Part shown: in pieces, positions 55,272-63,326 of the stretch | Position numbering within the stretch: position 1 is the stretch's first letter | How the letters are laid out: the number at the start of each line of letters is the position of its first letter | Origin: Thiosocius sp963808165 | GTDB lineage: Bacteria; Pseudomonadota; Gammaproteobacteria; Chromatiales; Chromatiaceae | Direction of reading: 5' to 3' | DNA length: 64,000 bases | NCBI GenBank assembly: GCA_963808165.1 | Contig: CAWEET010000021.1 | Location: forward strand, 124,001-188,000 | The notes under the pieces: model-generated | Told to the model about the DNA's origin: nothing | What the model saw: the letters and a program-made list of their open reading frames with translations, nothing else | The model's database searches: none | Made by a program: the position numbers and the translations under genes

Positions 55272-56066
55272 ATGATCGAATATTGGCAGGATCTGACGAC
55301 GACCGACTTCGGCAAGCTGGACAGGGAATCCACGCTGGTGATCCTGCCGGTCGCAGCAATCGAGCAGCATGGCCCGCATCTGCCGCTCGGCACCGATCTA
55401 CTGATCAACCGCGGCATCCTCGCCGCTGCAGAAAAACATCTGGCGAAAGGTCTCCGGGTGCTCGTGCTTCCCGAACAGGCGGTCGGCGACAGCCTCGAGC
55501 ACAGCGCCTTTGCCGGCACCTTGACGCTGAAAACGGAGTCGCTGCTGTCGACGTGGACCGCAATCGGCTGCGCCGTTGCACGTAGCGGCCTGCGCAAGCT
55601 CGTGATTTTCAACAGCCATGGTGGTCAAACGGGGCTCGTCGACCAGGTCGCGCTGCGCCTGCGGGTCGAACAGCGGATGCTCGTCGTGCGCGCGAACTAT
55701 TTCGCGTTTGCGACACCTCCCGGCCTGTTCAAGCGCGACGAACTGACGCACGGTCTGCACGGCGGAGAGCTCGAGACATCGATGCTGCTGAATCTACACC
55801 CCGAGTTGGTGCGCCGGGACGCGCTGCGCGACTTCGCATGGCCCGCCGCGGCCTCCGATGCCCTACTGCAGCCGGAACGGCCGGTCGGCTACGGTTGGAT
55901 GAGTCAGGACCTGAATCCGACCGGTGCGATCGGGCGCGCCGCGCACGCCGATGCCGCGCGCGGCGCGCAATTGCTGGACCATCTCGGGCGCTCTCTGGCG
56001 ACATTGTTGTCGGAGACCGCGGCGATGTCGCTGAACGCCCTGCGCGACGGGCCGGAGGAAGGCTGA
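55272..56066 (+). CDS. Creatininase-family amidohydrolase
   Basis: A 264-residue metal-dependent amidohydrolase. The metal ligands are visible in AAIEQHGPHLPLGTD, FNSHGGQTG and LHGGELETS. The family includes creatininase, the MftE peptidase and the archaeal ArfB, which deformylates the GTP-derived formamidopyrimidine of flavin and deazaflavin synthesis. Next to a GTP cyclohydrolase II and a RibD-type reductase, an ArfB-like or other pyrimidine amidohydrolase role is the most attractive inference. Direct evidence is lacking. Confidence 0.8.
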   Translation: MIEYWQDLTTTDFGKLDRESTLVILPVAAIEQHGPHLPLGTDLLINRGILAAAEKHLAKGLRVLVLPEQAVGDSLEHSAFAGTLTLKTESLLSTWTAIGCAVARSGLRKLVIFNSHGGQTGLVDQVALRLRVEQRMLVVRANYFAFATPPGLFKRDELTHGLHGGELETSMLLNLHPELVRRDALRDFAWPAAASDALLQPERPVGYGWMSQDLNPTGAIGRAAHADAARGAQLLDHLGRSLATLLSETAAMSLNALRDGPEEG

Positions 56067-56283
56067 CTCAGGTCTCTCGCACGCCTTCGCCGCACAACCC
56101 GCATGTTGCACCAGCCGAACGCCGCCGCTTCGATAATCCTCGGGGCCAACAGCCAATCCGCGAAGCTCATTGGATCTTTTGACAGTAACAGCATGTGCTT
56201 GGCGTGGTGTTATCCCGGTCGCGGCGATTTCTCACTCGGCTTCAAACTCCGCCGGCTGCTGGGGTGCCGGTGTCACAGGCGGG

Positions 56284-57382
56284 CTAATCGCTGGGCAGGT
56301 GACCTGCACGCTCGCGCTTGGTGCGCAGGTAACGCGCGTTGTGCGCATTGACCGAAGCCGGCAGCGGCATCCGGCCGACCACGTCGATTTCGCAGGCATT
56401 GAGAGCGGCCATCTTTTCGGGGTTGTTGGTCAGCAAAATCACCCGGTCTATACCCAGGTCCCTCAACATCGCGCAGGCGACCGTGTAGTCCCGCTCGTCG
56501 TCGCGGAATCCCAGGTAGCGATCAGCCTGCAGCGTGTCGAGACCCTGCTCTTGCAAGGCATAGGCACGCAGCTTGTTCACCAGGCCGATGCCCCGCCCCT
56601 CCTGCGCCAGGTAGAGAATGACACCGCCGCCCGCCTCGGCGATGCGTTCCACCGCACCGCGCAGCTGGTCGCCGCAGTCGCAGCGTAGGCTGGCCAGCAG
56701 ATCGCCGGTCAGGCAGGAAGAATGCAGGCGCACCGGCACCGGCCTGGCAAGGTCGGGCGTACCGATGACGATAGCGACGTGCTCGGCATCGTTGAACCGC
56801 TCCCGGTAGACGACGAACTCGCAGTCGTCGCTGGCGGCCAACGGCACCCTGGCATGGCTCAGACGCTGCAGCTCGCGGGCGCGCGCTGACGGGTAGCCGG
56901 CAATGTCATCGACCGATGTGCACAGCGGCTCCAGACCGGCCGCGGACACCTCATTGACCCGGCACCAGCAGCGCAGGCATAAGCCGGGCATGGCGCGCCA
57001 GCGACAGCGCGGCCGCGGTGCATAGGTCGCCCGGCGAGACTTGTCCGGGCACCGGCCGAACGCTGTTGCCGTGGGCGGCCATGCCTGCCAGCCCGAGCAG
57101 TTCGTGGCCCGACGTGTCGCCGGGCAGGCGGATGCGCGTCCCGCTCGAATAGCCCACCAGGCCCAGGGCCTCGGCGCGCTCTGCGCTAACGAGCAGTTCG
57201 AGCCGCTGGACATCGCCGGCCGTCTCCGCCAGCGCATCGGCGCCGAGCCGCTCTACCGCAACGACCGTGGTGACCGCGTCTTTTTCCAGGACATTCACGC
57301 CACGTCCGCGACGCAGTTCCACGATGGCACGCTCGACCCGCAGGGCCGCCGCGCGCTGTTCGTCACGAGTATTTCTAGGCAC
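56284..57382 (-). CDS. ribA: GTP cyclohydrolase II, RibA-like, with an apparent 1-nt frameshift
   Basis: Converts GTP to a diaminopyrimidine, formate and PPi. The C-terminal catalytic part is intact: zinc site CLTGDLLASLRCDCGDQL and YLAQEGRGIGLVNKLRAY. About 150 N-terminal residues (RVERAIVELRRGRGVNVLEK) resemble a degenerate DHBP-synthase-like extension. The two parts are in different frames. Dropping one G near 56956-56962 joins PALLVP to VNEVSAAGLEP. Since both halves look well conserved, an assembly error or recent mutation is likely. GTG 57382 has GGAG 7 bases upstream. Confidence 0.85.
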
Positions 57383-57449
57383 CGATGAGCTCCAGGCATT
57401 CAACCTTCAGCCACCGATGGTAACCTAATCGCCAAAAGATAGATCCGAC

Positions 57450-57470
57450 ACGGGTAGACCAGATACCCGT
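57450..57470. promoter_or_regulatory. Perfect dyad operator candidate in the ribA/ribD-like divergent promoter
   Basis: ACGGGTA, a 7-base spacer GACCAGA, then TACCCGT. The dyad is 20 bases before the RibD-like start and about 68 bases before the ribA start. Read on the minus strand, a TTGACG overlaps its edge and a weak -10 lies beyond it, with a long spacer of about 19 bases, the layout used by MerR-family regulators. No regulator gene is adjacent. Confidence 0.45.
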
Positions 57471-57490
57471 CAATTAGTCCGAGAGTGACC

Positions 57491-58468
57491 ATGTCATCCG
57501 AATCTCCCCAGGCTCAACCCGGCGCGTCACACGCGACCGGCGACGTTGATAGGCTCTGGAGACTGCTGCTCGCACTCGCCGATCGACGACGGGCCGGCTC
57601 CGCGCCGCGGGGTCCTGCCGGATACACTCTCGCAGAGCACGGCGGGCTGTCGACGATCGACCTCAGTGATCGCGCCGCGCAGGTCGTATGGGACGAACAG
57701 GGGCTGCGTGCCGCGCCCGATCAGCCGCCGCCGGTCCAGGATCTGATCGCGCTCTATGCACCGCTTTTTCCGACCGACCCCGAGAAGTCGGCGATCGTGG
57801 GGCACCTGGGGCAGAGCATCGATGCGCAGATCGCCACGCGCTCTGGGGATTCCTGCTTCGTCAACGGCCCGGCCAACATCGTGCACCTGCACCGTATGCG
57901 CGCGCTGTGCGACGCCGTCATCGTCGGCGCCGGTACGGCGATCGCCGACAACCCGCGCTTGACCACGCGGCTGGTCGAGGGTGACAACCCGGTCCGGGTT
58001 GTCATCGATCCCAAGCGACGGGCGCCGCGCGACCTGGGCCTATTCAACGACGGTGCGGCACCGAGCCTGCTGGCCTGCGCCGCCGATCGTCGGGCTGCTG
58101 ATGAGCATTCGGTGCTTGGCGTCAGCTGCGATGGCAACGGTCTTGCGTTGCCGGAGGTGGTGGCCGCACTGCGGGCGCGCGGGCTGCGCACGCTGTTCAT
58201 CGAGGGCGGGGGCATCACGGTTTCGCGCTGGATGATTGCGCGGCTTCTGGATCGCCTGCAGGTGGCCGTCGCGCCGGTGCTGATCGGCGACGGCCGGCGC
58301 GCGCTGCAGCTGCCGGCGGCGCCGGCGATGTCGGCCTGTCGCCGACCGCCGGCGCGCATCTTCCGCCTCGGTGACGACCTGCTGTGGGACTTCGACCTGC
58401 ATCGCGATGACCGTCAACCCGCTGATCACCCGGATGCGCAGGCGTTCTGGCCCAGCCGCGTGATCTGA
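57491..58468 (+). CDS. RibD C-terminal-type (DHFR-like) reductase
   Basis: A 325-residue protein. Residues about 115-320 form the RibD reductase domain, with GDSCFVNGPANIVHLHR, DAVIVGAGTAIADNPRLT, VRVVIDPKRR, FIEGGGITVSRW and APVLIGDGRRALQL. The first 100 residues are a family-specific extension without the deaminase domain. The reductase family uses NADPH to reduce the ribosyl group of pyrimidine intermediates of riboflavin and related compounds. It diverges from ribA across a dyad. Confidence 0.85.
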   Translation: MSSESPQAQPGASHATGDVDRLWRLLLALADRRRAGSAPRGPAGYTLAEHGGLSTIDLSDRAAQVVWDEQGLRAAPDQPPPVQDLIALYAPLFPTDPEKSAIVGHLGQSIDAQIATRSGDSCFVNGPANIVHLHRMRALCDAVIVGAGTAIADNPRLTTRLVEGDNPVRVVIDPKRRAPRDLGLFNDGAAPSLLACAADRRAADEHSVLGVSCDGNGLALPEVVAALRARGLRTLFIEGGGITVSRWMIARLLDRLQVAVAPVLIGDGRRALQLPAAPAMSACRRPPARIFRLGDDLLWDFDLHRDDRQPADHPDAQAFWPSRVI

Positions 58469-58498
58469 CGGGAGATGCACACGGCGAAGCAGCGTCGC

Positions 58499-59395
58499 TC
58501 ATTGCGTCCGCGGCAGGGCGAAAAGATCGACGTGACCGACGGTCAGCTCGCAGGCCGCGCGCTCGATCAGCGCGCGGCGCTGCTTGAGCCAGGCGCCGAT
58601 CCGTGCACTGTCGGCTGGGGCCAGTTCCGCCGCGGCCTCGGCCCATCCCTTTGCCAGCGCGGCCTGTAGCGGGGCATCGGCTGCCGTCAGCCGCCAGTCG
58701 CTGTGCCCCTGACGCACGGTATAACCGGCGTGCCGCAGACGCTCGCTCGCGTAGGCGGCCGCCTGCGGGCCGGCCGCCGGACCGAAGCCCTTGTCGCCGC
58801 GCTGATGCCGATTGAGCACGGCCGTGATCGTGTCGTCGAACGCGAGTCCAGGTCGCCAAGCGATGCGGCCGTCGTAACTCAGCGCGAACAAGACGGCGCA
58901 GCCCGCGCTGTGACAACCCGCCAGCAGACTGTCGATCCAGGCATGCGAGACGAGATCGAGCAGTGCCGAGGCGGTCACCAAATCCGTATCACGCAGCGCC
59001 AGTCGCTCGAGCTGCGTGGCGAGGTCCAGCGGCTGTTGGGCAACGGTCGCGGAGAATCCCGGCGACTCGATGTACAGGGCCTCAGCGTCGGCGGCGAACG
59101 TCCAGCCATGCGCCCGCGCCCAGTCGCGGATCGCCCGCGGCGCATGCGCCAGCAGGGCTGTATCGTTCTCGACTAGCCGCCAGGCCTGCGCCCGACCCAG
59201 CCATGGCGCCAGGTAGCGCAGGTTGGCGCCGCTGCCGCTGCCGAGGTCGACGATGCGCAGCGGACTCGGGTCTGGCACGGCGGCCGCACGCCGCGCCGCC
59301 CAGTGGCCGACCAGGGAACCGATCGGCGACCTGTCGCGCGAGCCCTTGTCTGCGGGCTCGCGCAGCGCCAGCCAGTCGGCACTGAACCCGCTCAC
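58499..59395 (-). CDS. SAM-dependent methyltransferase of the pteridine-type cluster
   Basis: A 298-residue methyltransferase-fold protein with motif I LRIVDLGSGSGANLRYLAPW and an acidic residue in RLVENDTALL. It is last in a four-gene minus-strand run (dehydrogenase, PTPS-like, glycosyltransferase, methyltransferase). GTG 59395 overlaps the glycosyltransferase stop (GTGA). The substrate is unknown. The linkage suggests it modifies the cluster's product. Confidence 0.75.
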   Translation of the reverse strand: MSGFSADWLALREPADKGSRDRSPIGSLVGHWAARRAAAVPDPSPLRIVDLGSGSGANLRYLAPWLGRAQAWRLVENDTALLAHAPRAIRDWARAHGWTFAADAEALYIESPGFSATVAQQPLDLATQLERLALRDTDLVTASALLDLVSHAWIDSLLAGCHSAGCAVLFALSYDGRIAWRPGLAFDDTITAVLNRHQRGDKGFGPAAGPQAAAYASERLRHAGYTVRQGHSDWRLTAADAPLQAALAKGWAEAAAELAPADSARIGAWLKQRRALIERAACELTVGHVDLFALPRTQ

Positions 59396-60453
59396 CGCGC
59401 ACCCCTGGCGAGGACGGCGGCAGCGAGGCGATCGCCCGCCTCGCACCAGCTCGGCAGCGAACGCCGCGCCTCGCGCGCGCCCGCCTGCAGGCCGGCACGC
59501 AGCGCTGCATCGCAGATCAGCCGCCGCAGCGCGCCGCGCAGCGCCGCAACGTCACCGGGAGGCACCAGCAGACCCGCCCGTTGCGGTACCGTCTGTGCTG
59601 TGGCACCGCCGGCCGTCGCGACGATCGGCAGACCGTGTGCCAGTGCCTCGGCGAACGCCATGCCGTAGCCTTCGTAATACGACGCGAGCACGAAGGCGTC
59701 GGCGCGCGCGTAGGCCGCCTGCAGTGCCGGATTGTCCAGCTCGCCAAGCAGCGCGACGCGGTCGTCGAGTCCAGCCAGCCTGATCTGCCGCTCCAACGCC
59801 CCGGTGCAGGCCGGGTCCCGCTCGGCACTGCCCGCGCAAGCCAATCGCCAGCTGAAGTCCTTGAGACGGGCCAGCGCCTCGATCAGCAGGGCATGGCCCT
59901 TGCGCGGTGTCAGCGTCCCGACGCACAAGAGCTGCAGCGTCGGCGTGCCCGAGCCTGTGGCGAGCGGCATACGGTCTGTGCCCGGCGGCACGACATCGAT
60001 CAGCTCTGGGGCGACGGCGTATTCGCCCAGGGCGGCCGCCGTCGTCTGGCTGGTCACGATGACCTGCGAGACCGCCGCGAGTGCCTGGCGTTCGGCCGAG
60101 CGCAGTCGCTGCGCGGTTGCCGCGTCCAGCCCGGTTTCTAGCGCCAGCGGGTGATGGATCAGCGCGATCAGCCGCAGGCGCGTGCGCTCGGATGCGACGA
60201 GTTCGGGCATGCCGCCCAGGGCTAGGCCGTCGATCAGTACGCTGCGCCCTGCCGGCAGGCCGCGCAGCAGGCTGGCGGCCTCACACAGCTCATCGGCCGA
60301 GGGCTGCGGGAAACCGCCGCCGAGTTCATGCACTGTCACGCGCCACCCGCGTTCGCGAAGTGCCTCGACCATGCGACGATCGTAGATGAAGCCGCCGGTG
60401 CGCGTCCCCAGGCCGCGGGGAACGACCAGATCGAGCGTTGTCCGCTCGTTCAA
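59392..60453 (-). CDS. GT4-family glycosyltransferase
   Basis: A 353-residue GT-B glycosyltransferase. The C-terminal half has LLCVGTLTPRKGHALLIEAL, VALLGELDNPALQAAYARAD and SYYEGYGMAFAEALAHGLPIV, where the E-x7-E motif binds the sugar nucleotide. The N-terminal acceptor domain includes GTRTGGFIYDRRMVEAL. The acceptor is unknown. It overlaps both neighbours by 4 bases, so it is tightly coupled to the PTPS-like and methyltransferase genes. Confidence 0.85.
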   Translation of the reverse strand: MNERTTLDLVVPRGLGTRTGGFIYDRRMVEALRERGWRVTVHELGGGFPQPSADELCEAASLLRGLPAGRSVLIDGLALGGMPELVASERTRLRLIALIHHPLALETGLDAATAQRLRSAERQALAAVSQVIVTSQTTAAALGEYAVAPELIDVVPPGTDRMPLATGSGTPTLQLLCVGTLTPRKGHALLIEALARLKDFSWRLACAGSAERDPACTGALERQIRLAGLDDRVALLGELDNPALQAAYARADAFVLASYYEGYGMAFAEALAHGLPIVATAGGATAQTVPQRAGLLVPPGDVAALRGALRRLICDAALRAGLQAGAREARRSLPSWCEAGDRLAAAVLARGAR

Positions 60454-60854
60454 GCGGCCAATCCGCCCTCGTAGCTCGCCGCGGCGACGTGCGACTCGTG
60501 CAGCGTCACCCGCAGCGCACTCAGCCCGGCGGCCCCCAGGCCCAAGTCGCCGGCGGCAATGCGTGCGGCGATGCGATCGAACACGACCCGCGCCAGGAAC
60601 TCGGTCGTGGTGTTGACGCCCGTGAATGCCGGTTCCTCATCAAGATTGCGGTAGTTGAGCTCTTTCAACACCTCATGCAGCGCCTGACTGGCCAGGCCGA
60701 TATCGACCACGAGTCCATCGTCGTCGAGCTCCGGGCGCCGCAGCTCGAGGTCGACGACATAGGTTGCGCCGTGCAGGCGCTGCGCGGGCCCGAACACCTC
60801 GCCGCGGAAACTGTGGGCGATCATCATGTGGTCGCGGACGGTGACACTGTACAT
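60450..60854 (-). CDS. Divergent 6-pyruvoyl-tetrahydropterin synthase/QueD-like protein
   Basis: A 134-residue T-fold protein (YSVTVRDHMMIAHSFRGEVF, NYRNLDEEPAFTGVNTTTEF, LRVTLHESHVAAASYEG). PTPS/QueD enzymes act on dihydroneopterin triphosphate using a zinc bound by three His and a catalytic Cys. Here the usual HGH pair reads HGA, and no Cys precedes it (position taken by GPAQRLHG). The Glu-His pair near the C-terminus (LHESH) is kept. The chemistry may therefore differ from QueD. ATG 60854 is supported by alignment, and it overlaps the glycosyltransferase start as ATGA. Confidence 0.8.
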   Translation of the reverse strand: MYSVTVRDHMMIAHSFRGEVFGPAQRLHGATYVVDLELRRPELDDDGLVVDIGLASQALHEVLKELNYRNLDEEPAFTGVNTTTEFLARVVFDRIAARIAAGDLGLGAAGLSALRVTLHESHVAAASYEGGLAA

Positions 60855-60864
60855 GGTGGATACC

Positions 60865-61845
60865 TCAGGGATAGGCGATGCGATGGCAGATCGTCTCGCC
60901 ACATCCGTCGCTGAGCGTGGCGAGCACCTCGGGGAGGGCACGGAAAGGGCTCTCGTCCGTGATCAGGACATCGAGCACGGGGTCGTCGAGCAAGGCCAGC
61001 GCCAGGCCCAGGCGTCGACGGTGCGACCAACGCGCACGCTGCGCCGCGGCGACGCTGCCGACCTGAGAAGAGATCAGTTGCAGCCGCTGTGCATGAAAGG
61101 CCTCACCCAGCGGCAGCGACACCGCGCGGGAACCGTACCAACTCAGTTCGAGCACGCGCGCCTCGAAGCCGGCGATGCGCAGCGCGGTAGCTAGCCCCGG
61201 ACCGCTGCCGCTGCAATGAATCACCGCGTCGGCGTCGGGCGTGGCGGCATCGGGGACGGCGAATTCGACGCCGAGCTGCGCCGCGATCGCGGCCCGCTGC
61301 GGATTGGTATCGACCAGCTCGACCCGGCAAGCGGGGATCCGTGTCGCAAGCCACGCGCAAAGGCAGCCGACCGCCCCGCCACCGACCACGGCCACGCGGT
61401 CGCCGACCCGCGGCGTCAGGTCCCACAAGGCATTGACGGCGGTCTCCATATTCGCCGCCAGCACGGCGCGGGCAGGCGGCACGCCCGGGGGAATCGGAAT
61501 CACCGCGTCACCCGGCACGACATAGCGGGACTGATGCGGGTAGAGGCAGAACACAAGCCTGCCCCTTAACGACTCGGGGCCCTGCTCGACCTCGCCGACA
61601 TTGATATAGCCGTATTTGACCGGTGCCGGGAACTCACCCTGCTGAAAGGGCGCCCGCATCCGCATGTATTCGCTCGGCGGGACGTCGCCACGGAACACCA
61701 GGGCCTCGGTACCGCGACTGACGGCGCTGTACAGCGTTCGCACCAGCACATCCTGCGGACCGGGCTCGGGCAGCGTCTCGTTGAGCAGCTTGCCCTCACC
61801 AGCAGCGGTAACCCAGAATGCCCTGGCCTGCAGCGCCGCGTTCAT
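60865..61845 (-). CDS. MDR-superfamily alcohol dehydrogenase-like protein
   Basis: A 326-residue medium-chain dehydrogenase/reductase. The nucleotide-binding motif VAVVGGGAVGCLCAWLA is near residue 150. The N-terminal domain has YSAVSRGTEALVFRGDVPPS and PVKYGYINVGEVEQG. The Cys that binds catalytic zinc in classical members is replaced in SRGTE, and the four-Cys structural zinc loop is absent, so it may be zinc-independent (a similar SRGTE motif occurs in BchC-type enzymes). It is first of the minus-strand operon, 10 bases before the PTPS-like gene. Confidence 0.8.
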   Translation of the reverse strand: MNAALQARAFWVTAAGEGKLLNETLPEPGPQDVLVRTLYSAVSRGTEALVFRGDVPPSEYMRMRAPFQQGEFPAPVKYGYINVGEVEQGPESLRGRLVFCLYPHQSRYVVPGDAVIPIPPGVPPARAVLAANMETAVNALWDLTPRVGDRVAVVGGGAVGCLCAWLATRIPACRVELVDTNPQRAAIAAQLGVEFAVPDAATPDADAVIHCSGSGPGLATALRIAGFEARVLELSWYGSRAVSLPLGEAFHAQRLQLISSQVGSVAAAQRARWSHRRRLGLALALLDDPVLDVLITDESPFRALPEVLATLSDGCGETICHRIAYP

Positions 61846-61935
61846 CGCGATCGACCACGTCGCTCCGCGGCGTCGAAAATCCGGCTTGCACTGAGGGGTT
61901 GAATGGAGACACCCATGATCGGAGCATTCTAACCA

Positions 61936-62697
61936 ATGGCCAGATCAAGTACACTGCGTACCAGTTTGCCAAGCCTCACCCAGCAGGCGTTCGTGCTTGT
62001 CCTGGTCGCGGCGCTAACGCTGTGGTTGTCGAGCCTGTGGTTGTCTAAGTCGCTTGGGCTCGGCGGTGACTTTGTCGTCAAGGCGCTAACGCTGTTCATC
62101 TGCGCGGCGGCCTGGCTGGGCCTGTATCTGCCAGAGCACCTACCGCACGGGCGCTTCGGTCCGGCCAATCTGGTCACGCTGGGCCGCCTCGCGCTTACTG
62201 CGCTATTGGGCGGGATGCTCGGCGAGTTATCGGCGGCGATCGCCTGGCCGGTGGTCATCATCGCCGCCACGGTGCTGCTGCTCGACGGCGTCGACGGCTG
62301 GCTAGCGCGGCGCGGCGGCTGGAGCAGCGCCTTTGGTGCGCGTTTCGACATGGAGACCGATGCCCTGCTGGTGCTGTTGATGGCGCTGCTGTGCCTGCAG
62401 CTCGACAAAGCGGGGGCATGGGTTCTGCTGTCCGGCGCGATGCGCTACCTTTTTGTCTTGGTGGGCATGGTCTGGCACTGGCTGCGCCGCCCGCTGCCTG
62501 AAAGCCGCCGGCGCAAGACCGTGTGCGTACTGCAGGTGCTGTCGCTGTTGGCGGCACTCGCGCCCATGGTGCCCGCACCATGGAGCAGCGGTATCGCCGC
62601 GGGCGGTCTGGTACTGCTTTGCTACTCTTTCCTGGTCGATGTCACTTGGCTTTGGCGTCGTTCCGATCAATCACATGCAGGAATCGACAGCCGATGA
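61936..62697 (+). CDS. CDP-alcohol phosphatidyltransferase family protein
   Basis: A 253-residue membrane enzyme with about six helices and the full catalytic signature D-x2-D-G-x2-A-R-x8-G-x3-D-x3-D, seen in DGVDGWLARRGGWSSAFGAR followed by FDMETD. Members move a phospho-alcohol from a CDP-activated donor to an acceptor alcohol. The long N-terminal hydrophobic part before the signature is typical of a subgroup I cannot assign. It diverges from the dehydrogenase and overlaps the yceI start by 4 bases (ATGA). Confidence 0.85.
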   Translation: MARSSTLRTSLPSLTQQAFVLVLVAALTLWLSSLWLSKSLGLGGDFVVKALTLFICAAAWLGLYLPEHLPHGRFGPANLVTLGRLALTALLGGMLGELSAAIAWPVVIIAATVLLLDGVDGWLARRGGWSSAFGARFDMETDALLVLLMALLCLQLDKAGAWVLLSGAMRYLFVLVGMVWHWLRRPLPESRRRKTVCVLQVLSLLAALAPMVPAPWSSGIAAGGLVLLCYSFLVDVTWLWRRSDQSHAGIDSR

Positions 62698-63321
62698 AGA
62701 TGACACGTCCCCTAATGATTTCCCCCGCCCTCCTGCTTGCCGGCGCTCTGGTGATCGGGCTGGGCAACGCGAACGTCTGGGCCGAGCCGGCGCGTTACGA
62801 GATCGACCCGGATCACCTCAGCATCGGCTTCCTGGTCGATCACGTGGGTTATGCCAAGTTGCTCGGCATGTTCCGCAAGGCCAGCGGTTCGTTTACCTTC
62901 GACGAGGCGAGCGGCGCAACTGAGCGACGTCGTCGTAACGATCGATACCGAAAGCGTGTTCAGCAATCACCGCAAGCGCGACGAACATCTGCGCAGCGCG
63001 GATTTCCTCAACAGCGCCGAGTTCCCGCAGATGGTGTTTCGCGCCCAAGGCGCAACACCGCTCGGGGACCGCCGCTACCGCATCGAAGGCGAATTGGAGT
63101 TGCTCGGCCAGTCGCGGCCGTTGACGCTGGAGGCCACTTGGAACAAAAGCGCCGAATATCCGTTCGGTGGCGGACTGCTTGGCGGCAAGCCCTACGTCAT
63201 GGGCGTGTCGGCACGCGGCAGCTTCCTGCGCAGCGCCTACGGCATGAATTACTCGGTCGACAACGGCTGGGTCGGCGATGAGGTCGAGCTGATCATCGAG
63301 TTCGAGGCCCAGCGCCAGTAG
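62694..63321 (+). CDS. YceI-family periplasmic lipid-binding protein with an apparent 1-nt frameshift
   Basis: YceI proteins are lipocalin-like beta barrels that bind isoprenoid-type lipids. The first frame gives a signal peptide (MKMTRPLMISPALLLAG, cleavage near VWAEP) and YEIDPDHLSIGFLVDHVGYA. The second gives LSDVVVTIDTESVFSNHRKR, LRSADFLNSAEFPQMVF and the C-terminus. Skipping one base near 62913-62917 joins FDEASG to QLSDVVVTI. Both halves are well conserved, so an assembly error or very recent mutation is likely. Confidence 0.8.
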
Positions 63322-63326
63322 CCGCC

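Noticed and set aside
55904..56194. Minus-strand 96-codon frame overlapping the creatininase 3' end
   Set aside because: The first 35 or so residues look protein-like, but the rest is antisense to a conserved gene and no ribosome site is visible. It may be a fragment and is not supported as a gene.
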